A stretch of DNA of 64,000 nt from NCBI GenBank assembly GCA_017655985.1, contig JACJVS010000003.1, positions 806,001-870,000 of the forward strand. Reading direction: 5' to 3'. The stretch's first letter is position 1; every line of letters begins with the position of its first letter. Of this stretch, positions 52,591 to 64,000 are shown in pieces. Source of the DNA: Incumbomyces delicatus. Taxonomy: Eukaryota; Ascomycota; Eurotiomycetes; Chaetothyriales; Trichomeriaceae. The notes under the pieces were generated by a model. The model was not told the DNA's origin. It made no database searches and worked only from the letters and a program-made list of their open reading frames with translations. Made by a program: the position numbers and the translations under genes.

Positions 52591-55152
52591 GCGATAAAAT
52601 ATCGATAAACTTTTAGTTTACGATAATAAGTATTAGATATACTACTTCGACGACTTCGTCTCGTTTATATAACGCGATACGTTAAGTATATACGAGATCG
52701 CTACTTACTAGAATCGAGAATCTTTAGAGAAGCTTTACTATATTTTAAGATATTCTAGTCTTATAGATATAGTATAATATTCGCGATTACGAGTCTCGAT
52801 ATTTTAAAAGTACTTTAACTCGAACTATTAACTAATAGTATATTAGTTATTTAATACGTAGTAGCTAGTTCTTACTAGCTTAGAGTTATCTCTCGTAATC
52901 TTAGCTAGTATAATAGATATAGAAAAGACTTAGATAACTATACTCGTATTTATTATCTTATTAATTCTTTAAGCGATAGAGGAGTATAGATATTACGCTA
53001 AAGATTTAGATTTATTTTATAATACTTACCTTTCTAAGAACGCTACGAAGACGAGAACGTCGTATTTAACTTTTAATAGACTACGATAAAAAGATCTCGT
53101 CTTTAAGAGATTTCGTTATTCTTATAAATACCGAGATTAGTCTAAATATTAAGCCTTTAAAGGATATAATAGATAGATCTTATTTTAGTTAAAGATTAAC
53201 GTACTAGATAAGGATATACTATCGTATTTTTAGAAAGTTCTTTATTTAGTTATCTTTAATACTTAACTATTCTTTTAAATAGGTTTAGACCTCTTCTTAT
53301 CTTCGGTAGTTATCGCGAAAGAGTACGATAGCGCTATCGATAAGGCTAAAGACGTATAGAAGCGAGATATTTATAACTTCTTTATAACTTTTAGTACTCG
53401 AATATAAGAAGTAAGATCGATAAAAATATTTTTACTAAATCTTTTAACTATTCTAGTACTCGATACTTATTAGATATAGATAAAGAGGCGTAATATCTAC
53501 TCTATCTCGTATAAGAAATTAGATTATACTATTACGGCTTTAAGATTAAATACCGCGTAGAAAGTAGGATTAATCTTCTATAATAAAGTATATACTTTTT
53601 CGAAGAACGGCTAAAAGCTTTTAGCTTATAACGAGATAAGTATTTAAAGATTTAATCGAGATTATAAAGAGACGTAATTACGATTAAAAATAATTATAAT
53701 CTTAAGAAGTATATTATCTTAAAATATTATAGATAAAATAAGTATCTTTTTTAAAAAGATAAAGTAATTATCGAAACGAGTCTAAACTTCTTAAAGATAT
53801 CGGCCTTAACTTATTTTATTTATAACTACAGCCTTAGCGATACTCGCGACTAACTTCGAAAAAGAATATAGAAAATTTATTAACGATAAATCTAATAATA
53901 CCGTTAATCTTTTATATCTCGATACTTTAAGCGTTAGTATCGTATATCGTTTACTTATTAAGTACTTTATCTTTCGATAAGACTTCTAGTCTATATAGTA
54001 GAGCTATAAGATCTTAGTTAAGAGAGCCGAAGATATCTATATTCTTATTAAGTACGATACGAATATACTAAAGATAGCGAATACGTAGTTTAGAACGGTA
54101 CTATAGTCGATTATCGAAAAATATAATAAAAGTTAGAAGCTAGAAAAGAAAGATAATAATAAGAAAGAATATATAAGAGTACTAAAGAGAAACTTTTAAG
54201 AGTAATTCTAGTCGCGTAAGTTAAAAGGAGTATAGAGTCTATTTTTTCGCGTCTCTAATATTATCTCGAAGTTTTAAACTTAAGTTAGCGAAAAGATAAG
54301 CTAGAATCTCGATCTAGATCTTAAAGTTAGTCTATAGAAGCTACGAGGGCAGCGATAGAAATTAGTCGATATAGCGAAGTAAGAAAAGTTACTCGCGTTT
54401 TAATATACGTAGAACGATATAAGATTCTAGAGTCTATAGAATTCTTAAACGAATCTAACTTACGAATAAAGTCTATTTAGAGGCTTTAATATAAAGTTTT
54501 ATAAGCTATAGTAAAATTACTACTCGATTATATTTTATTTATACGTAATTTTATTGTATATTTATTTCGAAGAAGAATTTATCGAAGAGAATTTTAAAAT
54601 TTTAATCTTCGTACTCGATAATATAACGATTACTGTTTTACGTAATTAGTTTCGTTACGAGATTAAAAGTAGAAAGTCTTAATACTATATTAATAAATTC
54701 GATAATATACTTCTATATCTATATAATTATATAGTAATCTAGACGAATAAGAAGAGATCGATATCTAAGTTTATAAGGGTAGATAATCTATTTTTAGAAA
54801 GTATATAGTCGATTTAAATTACGATCTTAACCGTATAACTTATCGCGAAGAGCTTAAACTTTAATAAGATTACGTATTATATTATAATCGAGAAAGTCAA
54901 CGATCGTAAGAAGTATAAATAACGTCTCTTTCGTAACGTACGTACGAGTAATATCTAAAATAAGATTTAATAGATAGTTACGACGAATACTATTAGAGAT
55001 ACGACGATAGTAAGAACTAGAAATAGTAAGATAGTATTTACGAATACGATTCTATAGTAAGTATCTAGTAACTTAGACGTAGAGACGAGTATAATATAGA
55101 CTAGTATATAGAACGATACGACGAACTAAGTCTATAGCTAAGATAGAAAGTA

Positions 55153-55395
55153 ATTATTAGGACCTAGACTACCGCTAGGCGTAAGAATAGCTAAGATAAG
55201 ATAGTCTAAATAGTGATTATAGCTATAAAGTTCTATAAATAACGATTTAACGTCTAAGAGGGAGAAAGAGAAGGGTAAGGCGGTAAGAGACGTTATATAC
55301 TTAAATCGAGTAGTACGTGCCTTTATTAGTCTCGAAGAATCTTTTATTCGATTCGAGTAGAAGATTACTTACGTACTCTAGTCTTATTTCGTAAT
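55153..55395 (-). repeat. 3' LTR of G3 (243 bp)
   Basis: It is collinear with 62310-62552 at exactly equal length and runs from ATTATTAGGACCTAGAC to TTATTTCGTAAT in plus-strand reading. Differences between the two LTRs are almost all C/T or G/A, for example TTAAATCGAGTAG here against CCGAATCGGATAG there. Confidence 0.88.
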
Positions 55396-57599
55396 AACTG
55401 CCCTCCCTCTAAAGGCGGTTCGTCTCGAATCGCGCTTAGAATAAGTGTCTTCTCTTCTTCGTAAGCTTAAGTGATCTTCGGTTAAGAGTAGTTATATTAA
55501 TTGTTTTCTTTACTCGAATCGAATAAGGCGCTACGTAGCTATACTTAAGGTTTCCCGCGTAACGTAAACGCGTTTACTCGTTATCCTCTCGTCGTCGTCG
55601 TTAATATTTACAGCTTTCGTCTCGTCTTCTTCTTTTTCTTTCTTTATTATTAACACTATATATCAGTATTGCTGCCGTCTATTAGGTTTTAGCTAATAGT
55701 AGCAGCTATTCGTCCTCCTAATAAGCTTTTAGCTATTAGGCTAAATAAGGATCTCTAGTACTAGCGCTACCTACGCACCCTATACGTATTATTATTAATT
55801 TATTTAGCTTTACTAACAGTCTTAGTGCTTAGACTCCCTTAGAAGCCTTAAACTAGGGCTATAACTAGTCTAATAATAATACTTATTAGCGGTACGCCGC
55901 TACCTATAGTACCTATTTTTTTATTAGCGTACTTTAATAGTAGTACTTACTAGCTAATTAGTCTAGGTTCTCCGAGCCTATCGCTCTACGGCTTTATCCT
56001 TTATCTCTACGGTCGAGAGAATAAGAATCGAGCGTAATAGCGAAGAGGCCTATTCTCTAGAGTAGCTGTATATTGTTTTTAGAAATTCCTCGCTCGAATC
56101 GAATAGAGGTTTACCGTAGTTCTGCTAATATATCTCTAGTAGCTGGATTTAAGAGAATATCTAGACTCTAAAAGATAGCCTTAACGCCGTCGCTCGTCGC
56201 CTTCGTATAGCTAGCCGAAGGGTATATCGAGTATCTTTTATATACCGTATCTTACTATCTTTCTAGAACTAAACTATTTAACTTAAGGATAGTTTAGTTC
56301 TGCCGCGTTAGACTACTAAGCTCTAGCCTTAATTACTAGAAGACGACGATATATAGTTCCTCGATTATTTTTCTATATACTGATTTTCGTAGAGATAAAT
56401 AAAGATTTATTCTTTATCGACTATACCGATAAGAGAAAGTTTATTTCTTCTTCGACTTCTTCTTTCTTCTTCTCTCGCGTTCTCCGTTCGTTAATGGTCT
56501 CGCTATCACTACTAACGTTCTCGCTCTTATTCTCTACCTTATCTTCTTCTCGATTCTCTATTATCGAGTCTACAATCTTTCGTATTACTTCTACGACCGT
56601 CGTCCCCTCGGTCCGCTCTTCTATTAGTTCTTTATCGATTAGGCCGTCGCCTATAGTAGGGCTCGCAGTAACAGTCTAGAAGGCTAACGCCGCTACGTAG
56701 CAGGCTATAGGTCGGCGGCGAGATACGAAGGAGTTTACCGCTGTACGGCGTATACGGCGAAGAAGAGATCGTAGTAGCCCTAGTAGTAGAGATAGAGCGA
56801 GTGCTCGGGTATTATAGTATATACTAGTACGAGAGGCGAAAGAAGAGAAGAAGAGAGAGAGTAAGTTCTAACGAAGCTCGATTACGAAGTAGTAGTATAG
56901 CTTATTGTAAGAGTAGCGCTTTCTTTTATTAGTTTTTTAATTCCTTTACGCGCTCGATTCGGGTAGAACCTCGAATCTTCTTTTCGCTGTTTTTTACTTC
57001 TCTTTAAATCTTTTTACTAGGTCCTTTACGTATTCTAGATATTCTAGTAGTTCCTACGTATTATAATCGTAACTTTATTCTATCTATTTAACGAGCTACT
57101 TTCTTTTCTTACTCTTCTCTTATACGTCGAGAATATATTCTACTTCTTATTTCTATTCTTTATTAATATCTACTAGCTCTAGTAGTTCTTACCTCGGTCT
57201 TATATAGTATAGCTCTAGTAGAGAGACGTAAAACGTAGAGTATAATCGCTCGTATTTTTAAGAAAGATCTAGTTAATATACGTTTTAACCTATTCTTTTT
57301 AATACTTAAAAAGGCTCGATAAATTTATCTAATAACTTCTTTATCGCTTTTCGTAGCTAGATATTCTTAGTAGTAAGTCGGATCTAGTCGTCTACTACGA
57401 AGGACGTATCTTTATAGCGTAAGTCGTAATATCTCTTAACCTTTACTTAGACGTCGGCCTAATTCTACTGTAGTTATTTTCTAACTTATACTAGTTTTAT
57501 TGCTTTCTCTAATATAAGTACGTAAATCGATTTTCTCTCTTTTCTACTCGATTTAAGTAGAAGCGCTAGCTCGATATTTTTTCTAGTTTACGGTACGAA

Positions 57600-60500
57600 T
57601 GTATATACTACTTAGAATAGTATCGCTTCGATCGTCGAGTTTACGCTGTTATTAATAGCCTACTTAACGCTACTTAGCAGTTCCGCCTAGTTGCTTTATT
57701 CATCGTTTAGATAGTATCGTAAGTAGTACTTAAGCTCTTAGTTTAGACGTTCCGTCTAGCTATTCGTCTATAGATAGAATACTATCGATATCTTTCGCTT
57801 TACTGCGAAATAGTAGTAGATCGTTTTCTAGTATTTTAATGTAAATAGCGATCCTCTATCGCTTACGATCGACTTTAGAAACCTAAATCGTAAGAATATC
57901 TCGTCGATTAGTATATCGTCTAGCTTATCTATCGTAGTATTTTACGTACACGAGATAAAACGGACCATCTTTAAGTACCTATTAACTATTACTAGTATCG
58001 CGTCGTATATAGATCTACGATAGGCAGATATCGGTAACCCTATAATAAAGTCTATCGCTATACCCTTCTACGGTTCCTTTAGCGGTAGTAGCGGTACTAG
58101 CAGTCTATACGATTAGTATCGAGATACCTTTATTCGCTAGTAAACGTTATACGTTTTAACGTAATCGACGATCTCTTCGCTTATCTTAAACTACTAGTAG
58201 TATCGCTATATTACCTTAACGGTCCTAGTACGTCTAAAGTAATCTTTATTCTAGAGGTCGTTATAATTTACCCGTAGGATCTCTACTCTTATAGCGAGAT
58301 CTTCTAGGATATAGACTTTTCTATCTTTTCGAGCTAGTTCTATCGTATCTACGGACCATTTCCCGTTAAATAATCGTATATCGCTAACTATATTATCTAG
58401 ATATAATACTTATTTTTATCCTAATATAAACGGATCTAACTGTTAAATATATCGGATCTAGGCTCTTAGATTCTCTCTCTTACCCGAATCGGATAGAGCT
58501 ACTATATAGTTTTCCCCTCCCTCCGTAGATGCGTTAGGGTCCTCTATCTCGATATTAAAGGTATACTCTTCTCTACCCTTAACTTTAGCGGCGTCTAGCG
58601 GTACTAAGTCGTAAACTCTTTCTACTCTATAAGCATTCGAAGCGCTCGTATCTATAGCGGCGAGCGGTTTTCGTAGGGTATTCTATATACTATTCCTCGA
58701 GAGCGGCTTTACTAATAACCGAGCTCTAGTTATAACCGTAATACGCGTAGCTAGTATTTAGCTTCTCTATCGATCTAGTATCCTTTCGATTTCTATCTTT
58801 AGTAGCCCCTTATCCGATTCGAATAGGCCCGTACTTCGAAGTAAAATAAGGTTAAGTAACGCGTTGCCCTTTCGACTATTGTCTACCTCGAAGTCTTTAT
58901 AATCTAGCCTTCTCGATAGATTATTAGCAGGGTTCTTCTTCTTCGCTCGTTACTCGAGTTTAAAGTTATACGCAGCTAGAAACTCTATTTATCTAGTCTA
59001 GCGTTTTCGAGATAGCACCTTTATGTTTATAAATTTTATAAGAGCTTCGTAATCGGTAATTACTCGTACTGTCCGCGCTAAGGATTTTAGGTAGTAACGC
59101 TATTTCTTAAATATATAGATTACTGCTAGTATCTCCTAATCCTCTATCGCGTACCTCGTCTCTTCGTCTCGAAACTTTCGAGAGAAGAATGCTACGGGAT
59201 ACTATAAGTCGCCGTAGTATTAAAATAGGATCTCTCTAATTCTATTATCGAATATATCTATCTCGACCCGCGTCTCTACGTTTAGGTCGTAATAACGTAG
59301 TAAGGGGACTTCTTAGAAGAGAGCTTTTAACTCTCGAAAGGCACTCTCGGCCTTTAAGAGCTAGTAAAAAGGCTCGGTCTTCTTCTCCTATTATATCCCC
59401 TTAAGCAGATCTATTATAGAGGCTATAATCATCGAATATCTATCGATAAAGCCACGATAGAAGTTAGTAAAGCCTAGAAATACCTAAATGTCCCTATACG
59501 TTAGCGGTATAGACTATTCGTTAATAGCTATTACTCTTCTAGGGTCTATTATAATGCTCTCTACAGTTACGCGAAACCTAAGAAAGTCTATTTAGTTAAC
59601 GTAGAACTCGTACTTCGATAGCTTAATATATAAACTATACTTTCGTAGTCTTTTTAGTACTAATCTTACGTACCGTTCGTAGTTCTCTATATTATCGCTA
59701 TAGATAAGAATATTATCTATATAAGCGATATAATAAGAGTCGACGAGCCCTCGTAACGCTTTATTTATATAGAACTAAAAGGTCGCGAATACATTTATTA
59801 ATTCGAATAGTATAACTAGATATTCGAACTAGTCGTACCGCGTACGAAATACCGTCTTTTATCGATTCTCTTTCTTAATACGAATTCGGTAGTAGGCGTT
59901 TCTTAGATCGAGTTTTAAGAACACCTTAGCGCCGCTAAGGCGGTCTAGTATTTTATTAATTAAGGGTAAGAGATATCGGTTCTTTACCGTTACTTTATTT
60001 AGTTCTCTATAGTCGACGTAAAGACGTAAGGATCTATTCTTTTTTAGTATAAAGAGGATCGGCGTTTCGGCCGCTAAGTTACTCTTCTAAATCTACCCTT
60101 TCCGTAGAGCGTCGTCTAGGTATAGCCTTAGCTCTTCTAGTTCTTTACCGCTAAGAGGGTAGATAGGTCTATATAGCGTCGTAGCTCTCGAGGTAAGTTT
60201 AATCGAGTGCTCTATAAGGGTACTAAATAGTAATCTCGCGTCGCTAGGATCGACTGCGATATCTTTAAATTCTTAGTAAACTTTCGGTATTCTATCTTCC
60301 TCGATACGCAGAGCCCTTATAATCGTAGAGTAATCTCTTATTCGAATCGAGTAGAGCGTACTCTCGAAGTCTAGTTCTTTCGAGCTAGGTCGATACTATA
60401 TAAGGAACATCTATTCGTTCTTTTCTCTTCTTAATTATTACGCCGTTACTCTACGAATCCGCAGTACGCCCTCGAGATTATCGTAGAGGTAATAGAGCCT

Positions 60501-61950
60501 ATCTTCCTAACGGACTCTTCTACGTTATAGACGATTATAGTCTAATCGGACCTTCTACGTCTCCTATCGCTAGCTAATATCGAGGTCGATCTTCTACAGT
60601 TAGAGTATTCTAAGGAGTAGTTTATAGTTATTTATTTTTATAGCGATCGGCGAGTAGTAAATCTTCGTTTACTATTTCTTTACGTCCGCAGCGAATACTG
60701 TAAGTTCGTATATTTTTAAAAGCTAAAGGCGGCTTCCGTCTACTACCTTATTAACTATATCTATAGAGCTCTTCTTAAGATTTAGCCGTATATACACGTC
60801 TTAGCTAATACAGTCGTTCTTCGCTTCGAAGTCGATTACTGCTCTAAGCTTATACCGCTCCCTATTTACGACGATATCGACGTTTACTCTAACTAACTAA
60901 CGTATTCTCTAACGGGCTTATTTCTTATTAACCAGTACGGCCGTCGTTATAACTGTACTAGCTGTTCTTTTTTCGCGTTTACCGCTTATAGCCGTTACGG
61001 ATAATTAGTAATTCTATACGAGCCCTTATATCTAAAATACGCAACGGGGCGTATTAGTCTATTCTATTAAGGCTTCTTCTTATCTTTAGATTTTAGAGTA
61101 GAGACTAGAAAACCGAATTATAAGTAACTCTTCGCTCGATTTAAACGAAGGTCTCTCTTATATCGATAATTCCGTCTCTCGTTCTCGTCTTTCTCGTCTT
61201 CTATAGTCTCTTCTCTCTGCTTTCCCCTTTTTTTTAAGTCCTCTGCTAGGCGGGACTTATAGCGCTATACTACCGCGAGGATCGAGTCTCTAGTCTCTCT
61301 TATCTCCTTAGGCTCAGCTAAGATAGCGATCCGTAGTAGAGGCCTAAGGCCGTAGAGAAATCGGTATACTGCGAGCTTCTTATTAAATAGCTTAGCTACG
61401 CGGACCTCTTATTTAGTAGCTTTAAGCTTATACAGAAATTAGCGAGCACTCTACGCCCCCGTTTACCGCAGAAATTAGCTGCGTTTCGTTGTCTCGATTT
61501 CTCGCGTTTACGGGTTCTTAATAGTGCTTCGTAGAAAAACTTTAAACTGCTTTTAAGTAATAAGCTTAATCCTCTTTCTAGTGTACGCCCGTTGTGCGTC
61601 GCTCCTTAGCTATATAGCGGCTAACTGCAGAGCTTATTTCCCGAAGCTCTCGTTCTAAAGTTCCTATTATAGGGCCTTAAAGTAGATCTCTATACCGATA
61701 AGGAATTCTTTTAGTTCTGCGTAGTTACTACTATTAAAGGGGGATAGAACAGCCGGCCTAAGCTGTTTCGAGAGACTTTCGAGGTATAATAAGGCGTCTC
61801 GCTTATAATTCCTACTCGAATCGGGTATAGAGCGTACTTCCGCTACTCGACGTATCTCGTTTAGCTGTTCGGCCTCTATTCCGATACCGCCCTTATCTAG
61901 ATACTGAATTCGCTAGATTAGACGTTATTTTTATACTTCTCGCTCTTTTC
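57600..61950 (-). pseudogene. Ty3/Gypsy gag-pol of G3, inactivated
   Basis: Reading the minus strand from right to left, gag appears near 61300-61400 (LAVYRFLYGLRPLLRIAIL). The reverse transcriptase lies near 59500-60200, with the active-site box changed to YIDN at 59723-59712 in the context YIAYIDNILIYSDN. The integrase core follows near 58075-57970 (IAIDFIIGLPISAYR, then YDAILVIVNRYLKM, where the family has VVDRYTKM). Asp to Asn at both the polymerase box and the integrase site is the expected result of G to A RIP changes. Stops are TAA and TAG. The element is dead but its family is clear. Confidence 0.8.
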
Positions 61951-62309
61951 GTATACTTATTACTATTAGCTCGTTCAACGTTATTTTATACAGTATCGTT
62001 CGCCGCTGTATTAGTTTATCTTTATAAATTCGTTCCTCGTAATCCGATTTATCGTAAGATAGGGTATACTGTAATCTTCTAGCTGTAGCGAATTCTTCTC
62101 GATTAGCTAAAACCTCTAGCTTAGTCCCTCTAGCTAAGGAACGAGTATTGTGTACTCGCGACGAGTTAAGACTAAGGTAGTTCGCGCTTATCGCGAGTTC
62201 TTCTAATTATAGCTAGATACGGCGTCGTCGTTCTCTTGCTACTTTAGTTCGCCTTAATCTTATCCGCAGCCGTTTAGACGCGTTAGCGAATTCTAAGTAG
62301 GCGTTAAAA

Positions 62310-62552
62310 ATTATTAGAACCTAGGCTACCGCTAGGCGTAAGAATAGCTAAGATAAGATAGTCTAAATAGTGATTGTAGCTATAAAGTCCTATAAATAAC
62401 AATTCAACGCCTAAGAGGGAGAAAGAGAAGGGTAAGGCGGTAAGAGACGTTATACACCCGAATCGGATAGTACGTGCCTTTATTAGTCTCGAAGAATCTC
62501 TTATTCGATTCGAATAGAAGATTACTTACGTACTCCAGTCTTATTTCGTAAC
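62310..62552 (-). repeat. 5' LTR of G3 (243 bp)
   Basis: This is the second copy of the 243 bp LTR and the transcription-start side for an element read on the minus strand. It ends CGTAAC next to the AGTA duplication. It keeps more C and G than the 55153 copy. Confidence 0.88.
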
Positions 62553-63739
62553 AGTAAGTCGAAGACGCTAATTTCGCGCTTAGTGTATATATACAGCTAA
62601 AGTAAATACTATCTAAAACTTATAAATTCTAAAGTCGTTTCTCGAATACTACTATACTTATAAGATCTACCCTTTAACTACTAATATACGAGCCTATAGT
62701 TAGTTCGCTAACGTTTTAAGTATTTAGTTCTAGGAGATTAATTAATAATCTAAGCGCGTTTCGAGGTATATATATACGTATAGCTACTAGTCGAGATACG
62801 ACTACGATATATTATAACTACGTATTATACTCGATTACTTAATCTTATTTAAGTTCTATAGGTAAATAGTATAACGAAGTGGCTTATAAGTCGCTTATAA
62901 GATCGTATTATCTTAACGTAGCTAAATCGTCTACTTAAATCTACGAAACTCGATAGTAAAGCCTATCTAATTCTTACTTCGATCTAGTACTAACGTAAAG
63001 AATATATAGGTTTATATATACGAGAGTCTAAAATCCGATTATACGTCTATAGTAGACTACTTTTAAGAGATAGACGAACCTCTTTAATAAATATTCTAGT
63101 ACGCTAATTAAGAACGTCGATAGTAAGAAAGATTCGGTATATATTCTCGTAGAGCTTTAGCTCGTTAAGAAGCTTTATACGTATAATAGAATACTTTCTC
63201 TAAACGCCGCGTTAGAGAGGATTAAGAAAGTCGTTCGAAAAGCTTTAGATAATACTTAAAGAATTCTCGCGATAGGGCTGTAAGTGCCGGCGTAGAAGAT
63301 AGAACTCGAATACGCTTATAAGAAGACTTCGACCGCTCTATATTAACGATCTAGAAAGAAGTTTTAGAATTACTATCTTAATATTCTCTTTTCTATCGCG
63401 CTTTAAGACGATAATAAGTCTAGCGTAGACGATACTTTTCGGTATAGATAGACTATAAGCGTATAGAGGATTAGAATACGCGAAGTAAGAGAAAGATAAA
63501 CGAAGTTATCGTTAAAGTACTAATAGCGCTATATAGCGATAAGCCGTAACTATAGTCGAATATAGTAATATTTTATTAAGATATATAAAAACTAGTATAA
63601 CGGGAATAGAACGAGAGTAGTATCGAGTATAAGGCGAAAGACGATAGAAGGTAAGAAGCTACTTCTAGTTAACGATAGTAGAATGTTTATATAGATTTTA
63701 TCGTAGTATATCGTAATACTACGACTGTAAATATAGAAT

Positions 63740-64000
63740 TATATACTACGAGTTTTAATAAATAGATATATAAGGTAATTACTAGTAGTATCTACTGTAA
63801 AAGCGTAATAGTGATAACGCACGACGAGTTAATAGATAGATACGACGTATAAGGCAATTATTAACTGCGTAAGCGTAATGGTAATAACGCGCGACGAGTT
63901 ATAATAGATAGATACGGCGTATAAGCTAATTATCGACTGCGTAAGTATAATAGTAATAACGCGCGACGAGTTCTAATAAATAGATATATAAGGTAATTAT
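63740..64000. repeat. Tandem repeat of about 70 bp units near the right end of forward X, cut by the window end
   Basis: Units containing TAACGCGCGACGAG or TAACGCACGACGAG occur at about 63818, 63888 and 63958. They are the reverse complement of the array at 16150-16590. The window ends inside the array, so the right tip of this X copy is not seen. Confidence 0.8.

Larger units (their letters stand above)
55153..62552 (-). mobile_element. Ty3/Gypsy retrotransposon G3 on the minus strand, with both LTRs and AGTA duplication
   Basis: The element is 7,400 bp long and bounded by two direct 243 bp LTRs. AGTA flanks it at 55149-55152 and 62553-62556 (AGTAA if one more base is counted). The gag-pol order runs on the minus strand, so the 5' LTR is at the right. 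X is uninterrupted at this site in both other copies (about 17.7 kb inverted, 23.3 kb forward). About 1.6 kb between the 3' LTR and the integrase holds no recognised domain. RIP damage is clear but milder than in X. Confidence 0.85.
52590..63300 (+). pseudogene. Long conceptual reading frame of X, interrupted by G3
   Basis: From about 52590 to 55152 a single plus-strand frame stays readable if TAA and TAG are taken as mutated Gln or Trp codons. It includes IAKEYDSAIDKAKDVQKRDI near 53310 and FEKEYRKFINDKSNNTVNLL near 53855, and it resumes in 62557-63300 after G3. Charged and hydrophobic residues alternate as in a real protein. I do not recognise the family. The opposite strand is also fairly open in places, so the strand is not certain. 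The 55153-62552 part belongs to G3, not to this frame. Confidence 0.3.
30651..64000 (+). mobile_element. Element X, forward copy: giant transposon of about 20 kb, split by two Gypsy insertions
   Basis: The left end at 30651 (TATCGGTAAATTCTTTTAAG) matches the left about 100 bp of element L with mostly transition differences. X then runs to the window end as 30651-44139, 50691-55152 and 62553-64000, interrupted by Gypsy G1 and G3, each with a target duplication. By comparison with the inverted copy, about 390 bp of the right end lies beyond 64000, giving about 19.8 kb without insertions. Tandem repeats lie inside both ends. Everything is RIP-mutated. Long frames free of TGA exist on both strands, so the coding strand and the enzyme could not be fixed. 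Continuity between 31240 and about 43700 is assumed because no other element boundary is visible there. What it could be: a large TIR transposon or a giant LTR-type element. Confidence 0.55.

Noticed and set aside
56494..56679. 61-residue plus-strand open frame with its own ATG
   Set aside because: It lies inside Gypsy G3, which is coded on the minus strand. It is Ser, Thr and Ile rich with no domain, and is best explained as a chance frame.

Overview
The window is fungal nuclear DNA, most probably from a filamentous ascomycete (Pezizomycotina). The genes carry short 47-96 bp GT-AG introns with CTRAY-like branch sites. The protein families (MCT-type MFS carrier, DUF3468-type regulator, class III aminotransferase, NACHT-DUF7791 STAND protein) are typical of that group. 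About four fifths of the window is transposon DNA with the signature of repeat-induced point mutation (RIP).

The window has two compartments. Positions 1 to about 13,040 are ordinary gene-bearing DNA with four genes: an MFS transporter (129-1543, +), a five-exon transcription-factor-like gene (2856-4660, -), a four-exon PLP aminotransferase (5509-7240, +) and a two-exon NACHT protein of 1170 residues (9116-12688, -). The regulator and the aminotransferase are divergent and share an 848 bp intergenic region that holds a CGG-N6-CCG palindrome and CACGTG boxes. Together with the transporter they could form a small metabolic module; this is inference. A 114 bp hairpin MITE with a TA target duplication (13044-13157) sits just before the border.

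From about 13,260 to the end, the DNA is a nest of mutated mobile elements. CA and TG dinucleotides are strongly depleted while CG is retained. ATG codons are therefore almost absent, and CAA, CAG and TGG positions have become stops. I resolve two copies of a 706 bp element (L), three Ty3/Gypsy retrotransposons plus the 5' part of a fourth, and a very large element that I call X. The forward X starts at 30651 and runs off the window. It is split by a Gypsy at 44140-50685 (TATAT duplication) and by a second Gypsy on the minus strand at 55153-62552 (243 bp LTRs, AGTA duplication). A truncated inverted X copy lies at 15950-22588. With the two insertions subtracted and the missing right end supplied from the inverted copy, X would be about 19.8 kb.

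X shares its outermost about 100 bp (left) and about 65 bp (right) with L, and carries a different tandem repeat just inside each end (54 bp units left, about 70 bp units right). This is the layout of a large DNA transposon with a small non-autonomous partner, although an LTR-type explanation is not excluded. I could not assign X to a known superfamily. It is the best candidate here for something undescribed.
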